From a candidate division TM6 bacterium GW2011_GWF2_28_16 (GTDB taxonomy: Bacteria > Babelota > Babeliae > Babelales > UASB340), in the NCBI GenBank assembly GCA_000989185.1, contig LBNX01000002.1, forward strand, positions 294,012 through 358,011: a DNA stretch of 64,000 nucleotides. Reading direction: 5' to 3'. The notes under the pieces are model-generated. The model saw nothing but the letters and a program-made list of their open reading frames with translations. It searched no databases and was not told the origin of the DNA. How positions within the stretch are numbered: the first letter of the stretch is position 1; each line of letters opens with the position of its first letter. Below are positions 61,360 through 64,000 of this stretch, in pieces. The position numbers were made by a program, and so were the translations under genes.

Positions 61360-62483
61360 ATAAATTTGTTCCAGTAAATGAGCCATTATTAAATGGTAAT
61401 GAAAAAAAATATATAAATGAATGTATAGATTCTGGATGGATATCTAGTGAGGGGCACTTTGTAGAAACGTTTGAAAAAGAATTTGCTAAAAAATTTAACA
61501 GAAAATATGGAATTGCTGTAAGTAATGGTTCTGTTGCATTAGATTTGGCAATGCTTGTTTTGGGATTAGATCATGGTAGTGAAGTTATAATGCCAAGTTT
61601 TACTATTATTTCTTGTGCTAGTGCAATAATTAGAGCAGGATTAAAACCTGTTTTAGTTGACAGTGATCCAGATACATGGAATATGGATGTAGTGCAAATA
61701 GAAAAAAAGATTACATCAAAAACTAAAGCTATTATGATAGTACACATTTATGGGCTTCCTGTTGATGTAGATAAAATATTAAATTTGGCTCAAAAATATA
61801 ATTTAAAAATTATAGAAGATACTGCAGAAATGATTGGACAGTATTATAAAGATAAACCCTGTGGTAGTTTTGGTGATATTTCTACTTTTAGCTTTTATTC
61901 AAATAAGCATGTGACCACTGGTGAAGGAGGCATGATTTTAACTAATAATCAAAATTTAGCTGAAAAATGCCGATCTTTTAAAAATTTATGTTTTAAAAAA
62001 GAGCGAAGATTTATTCATGATGAGCTTGGCTTTAATTATAGACTTACAAACCTGCAGGCTGCGCTAGGCTTAGCTCAACTTGAAAATTTAGAAGAACATG
62101 TAAATAAAAAAAGATATATAGGCAAATTTTATATGCAAAATTTAAAAGATATAAAATATTTGCAGTTACCCAAAGAAGAAAGAAGTTATGCTCAAAATAT
62201 TTACTGGGTTTTTGGTATTATTTTAAAAGATAATTACTCTCATGATGCTGATTATGTAATAAAAGAATTAGAAAAATTAGGCGTAGGTTGTAGGCCTTTT
62301 TTTTGGCCAATGCATGAACAGCCTGTATTAAAAAGAATGGGGTTATTTAAAAACGAAAAATATCCAGTAGCAGAAAATTTAGCCCGAAGAGGTTTTTATA
62401 TTCCAAGTGGTCTTGCTATAACAGATGAGCAATTAAATTTTGTTGTAAAAAAAGTAAGAGAGTTTTTTAATGCAAGTATTTAA
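61356..62483 (+). CDS. per: DegT/DnrJ/EryC1/StrS aminotransferase, GDP-perosamine-synthase-like
   Basis: A PLP enzyme of 375 residues that probably transaminates GDP-4-keto-6-deoxymannose to GDP-perosamine. PVNEPLLNGNEKKYINECIDSGWISSEG opens the protein (residues 5-32, cited as a landmark in two parts: PVNEPLLNG and SGWISSEG). VSNGSVALDLAMLVLG is near 50, VHIYGLPVDVD near 129, IEDTAEMIGQYYKDKPCGSFGD near 153, and the PLP lysine Lys184 in SNKHVTTGEGG. NYRLTNLQAALGLAQLE follows near 227. The match to the Per/RfbE pattern is close, and the presence of manC and gmd supports it. Another 4-keto-sugar substrate is possible. Confidence 0.85.
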   Translation: MNKFVPVNEPLLNGNEKKYINECIDSGWISSEGHFVETFEKEFAKKFNRKYGIAVSNGSVALDLAMLVLGLDHGSEVIMPSFTIISCASAIIRAGLKPVLVDSDPDTWNMDVVQIEKKITSKTKAIMIVHIYGLPVDVDKILNLAQKYNLKIIEDTAEMIGQYYKDKPCGSFGDISTFSFYSNKHVTTGEGGMILTNNQNLAEKCRSFKNLCFKKERRFIHDELGFNYRLTNLQAALGLAQLENLEEHVNKKRYIGKFYMQNLKDIKYLQLPKEERSYAQNIYWVFGIILKDNYSHDADYVIKELEKLGVGCRPFFWPMHEQPVLKRMGLFKNEKYPVAENLARRGFYIPSGLAITDEQLNFVVKKVREFFNASI

Positions 62484-63246
62484 AGATTATGCAAGTTATT
62501 ATGATCTTTTGTATCAAGATAAAGATTATATTAGCGAAGCCAATTATATTCACGAATTAATTAAAGAATATAAAAGTAATTCAAAAAATATACTAGAGCT
62601 TGGTTCGGGTACAGGGACTCATGCAATATTATTAAATAAAATGGGGTATAATTTAACAGGATTAGATTTTAGCCAAGATATGGTTAATATTGCTAATAAT
62701 AAATCATTAAAAGAAGATTCAAATAATAATAAAAATAATAAAATAAAATTTTTAGTTGGTGATGCACGAATTTTTAACTTAAATAAAAAATTTAATGTAA
62801 TTCTAGCGCTCTTTCATGTTGTCAATTACATGCAAGAGAATCTTGATTTAGAAAATATGTTTACGTGTGTTTCACGGCATTTAGATAAAGATGGGCTTTT
62901 TATATTTGATTTTTGGTATGGGCCAGCTGTTTTAAGCCAGGGATTAGAATATAGAGTAAAAAATTTTGAAAATAATTTGTTAAAAATAGTAAGAGAAGCA
63001 AAACCTGAACACAATAAAGATAAAAATATTGTTAATGTAAATTATGAAATTTTAGTAACAGATAAAATTAAAAATATAAATTATTCGTTTAAAGAAGTTC
63101 ACACAGTGCGATATTTATTTGAAGAAGAGTTAAAATTTTTATTAAAAAAAATTAATCTTGTTATTGTCAAAACAGAAGAATGGTTAACAAAAAAAGAACC
63201 AAGTAATAAAACTTGGGGTGTTTGTTTTGTTTGTAAAAAAATATGA
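62470..63246 (+). CDS. Class I SAM-dependent methyltransferase
   Basis: It has 258 residues. DYASYYDLLYQDKDYISEANYI at the start and ILELGSGTGTHAILLNKMGYNLTGLDFS near 40-66 are characteristic of small-molecule or sugar N,N-dimethyltransferases (DesVI/TylM1 type); FHVVNYMQ near 116 and DGLFIFDFWYGPAVL near 140 support that group. Next to a perosamine-synthase-like aminotransferase, N-methylation of the new amino group is a reasonable guess. The ATG lies 14 nt inside the aminotransferase gene. Confidence 0.82.
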   Translation: MQVFKDYASYYDLLYQDKDYISEANYIHELIKEYKSNSKNILELGSGTGTHAILLNKMGYNLTGLDFSQDMVNIANNKSLKEDSNNNKNNKIKFLVGDARIFNLNKKFNVILALFHVVNYMQENLDLENMFTCVSRHLDKDGLFIFDFWYGPAVLSQGLEYRVKNFENNLLKIVREAKPEHNKDKNIVNVNYEILVTDKIKNINYSFKEVHTVRYLFEEELKFLLKKINLVIVKTEEWLTKKEPSNKTWGVCFVCKKI

Positions 63247-64000
63247 ATATAGGCTTTTATTTTGGTCCTAAAATTGATTCAGATCCAAAGAGTGGTGGTG
63301 GTTTTACATTTGCAATGTCAATTTTTCAAGAATTATGTAAAACAAGTACAGATCATAATATTTATATATTTTCTGAGGATGCTGAGAAGTTTTATGACAA
63401 TAAAGATATAAATATAAAGTTTATAAAAATAAATAGATATTATGCTAGTGAAAAAGAAAATCTGCTTAAAAAAACAATACTTAAATTACCTAGAAAAATA
63501 TTGAGATTTATTCAAGATAAAAAATATAAAAATGCTTTAAATAAATCTGTTTTGGAAAATAAAATAGATTTAATGTGGTTTGCAACTCCAGCGTTCGAAT
63601 TTGTAGTTGTACCATATGTTTATACAGTTTGGGATTTACAACATAGAAAACAGACGTACTTTCCGGAGTTAGTTATTAATAGTGAGTTTGAAAATAGAGA
63701 AAAAAGTTATAATTCAATTATTCCTAAAGCAGCATTTGTTATTACAGGTAATAAAGCTGGTAAAAATGATATTTGCAAGTTTTATAATTATCCAGAAGAA
63801 CGAGTTATAGAAATTAGTTTGCCTGTGCCAAATTTTGTCTTTAATAACATTGTGACATCAAATGAGTGTATTGATATAAAAAAACCATTTATTTTTTACC
63901 CAGCCCAATTTTGGGCCCATAAAAATCATATAATAATTTTGTTAGCAATAAAAAATTTAAAAGAAAAATATAATTTAGATTTTAATGTTGTTTTTACAGG
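63243..64000 (+). CDS. Glycosyltransferase family 4 (partial, cut by window end)
   Basis: An open frame starts at ATG 63243 (ATGA overlap with the previous stop) and runs off the right edge with no stop, giving 252 codons. The N-terminus reads MNIGFYFGPKIDSDPKSGGG. Later come VPYVYTVWDLQHRKQTYFPE near 138 and FVITGNKAGKNDICKFY near 170. PFIFYPAQFWAHKNHIIILLAI near 220 begins the donor domain. The TVWDLQH..FPE and PAQFWAHKNH elements are typical of GT4 enzymes in O-antigen and capsule loci. Confidence 0.85.
   Translation, partial: MNIGFYFGPKIDSDPKSGGGFTFAMSIFQELCKTSTDHNIYIFSEDAEKFYDNKDINIKFIKINRYYASEKENLLKKTILKLPRKILRFIQDKKYKNALNKSVLENKIDLMWFATPAFEFVVVPYVYTVWDLQHRKQTYFPELVINSEFENREKSYNSIIPKAAFVITGNKAGKNDICKFYNYPEERVIEISLPVPNFVFNNIVTSNECIDIKKPFIFYPAQFWAHKNHIIILLAIKNLKEKYNLDFNVVFT

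Noticed and set aside
1..64000. CRISPR array, prophage or integron as source of the repeats
   Set aside because: No regularly spaced direct repeats, no integrase, transposase or phage structural genes; repeats are dispersed palindromes.

Overview
This is a very A+T-rich window (roughly a quarter G+C by eye). It is tightly packed: no stretch without a gene exceeds about 260 bases, and many neighbouring genes overlap by ATGA junctions or by 10-90 nt. No tRNA, rRNA, CRISPR array, transposase or phage gene was seen. A SurA-like periplasmic chaperone, many signal peptides and a polysaccharide/glycan locus point to a Gram-negative cell. The small secreted proteins without recognisable relatives, the eukaryote-like cytosolic phospholipase A2 domain and the extreme base composition suggest a host-associated, reduced-genome bacterium. 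Candidatus Dependentiae (TM6) is my best guess, but the window alone does not fix the phylum.

Layout. 1-4768: end of an unknown gene, acetyl-CoA synthetase, a SurA-like chaperone with a clear terminator, and two tandem secreted paralogues of an unrecognised family. 4734-28190: the first half of a glycan locus, with wecB-wecC (UDP-ManNAcA), a two-domain dehydrogenase/oxidoreductase, seven GT39/ArnT-like polytopic glycosyltransferases of one paralogous family, one GT39-like gene on the other strand, two UDP-galactopyranose-mutase-like flavoproteins, manC-gmd (GDP-mannose to GDP-4-keto-6-deoxymannose), a split member of a second polytopic family and an FkbM methyltransferase. 28203-33133: an island of mostly non-glycan genes containing a nucleotidyltransferase with a signal peptide, an XRE regulator with a DUF2975 membrane protein, a secreted unknown, a cPLA2-like phospholipase and a DPM1/ArnC-like polyprenyl-phosphate glycosyltransferase. 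33227-64000: the second half of the glycan locus, with three tandem copies of the second polytopic family, UDP-xylose synthase, GT4 enzymes, methyltransferases, an asnB-type amidotransferase, ugd, a PglK/MsbA-like flippase, fcl, and at the right edge a sugar C-methyltransferase, a cupin, a perosamine-synthase-like aminotransferase, another methyltransferase and a GT4 gene cut off by the window end.

How it may work together. The encoded enzymes can plausibly supply UDP-ManNAcA, GDP-mannose, GDP-L-fucose, GDP-perosamine, UDP-GlcA and UDP-xylose. Soluble GT4/GT2 enzymes would build a lipid-linked glycan, the ABC protein could flip it, and the GT2 polyprenyl-phosphate enzyme could feed the twelve to thirteen polytopic GT39-like enzymes that act on the outer face of the membrane. 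The final structure (lipopolysaccharide, capsule or protein glycan) cannot be told.

The most striking sequence-level feature is a family of short palindromes, consensus TGTCATCC..stem-loop..GGATC. Some lie between genes. Others are inserted in frame, in both orientations and in different reading frames, inside at least five coding sequences at predicted loops. The second is repeated local duplication of polytopic glycosyltransferase genes, including a 44-nt identical gene-junction repeat and a roughly 290-nt near-identical block.
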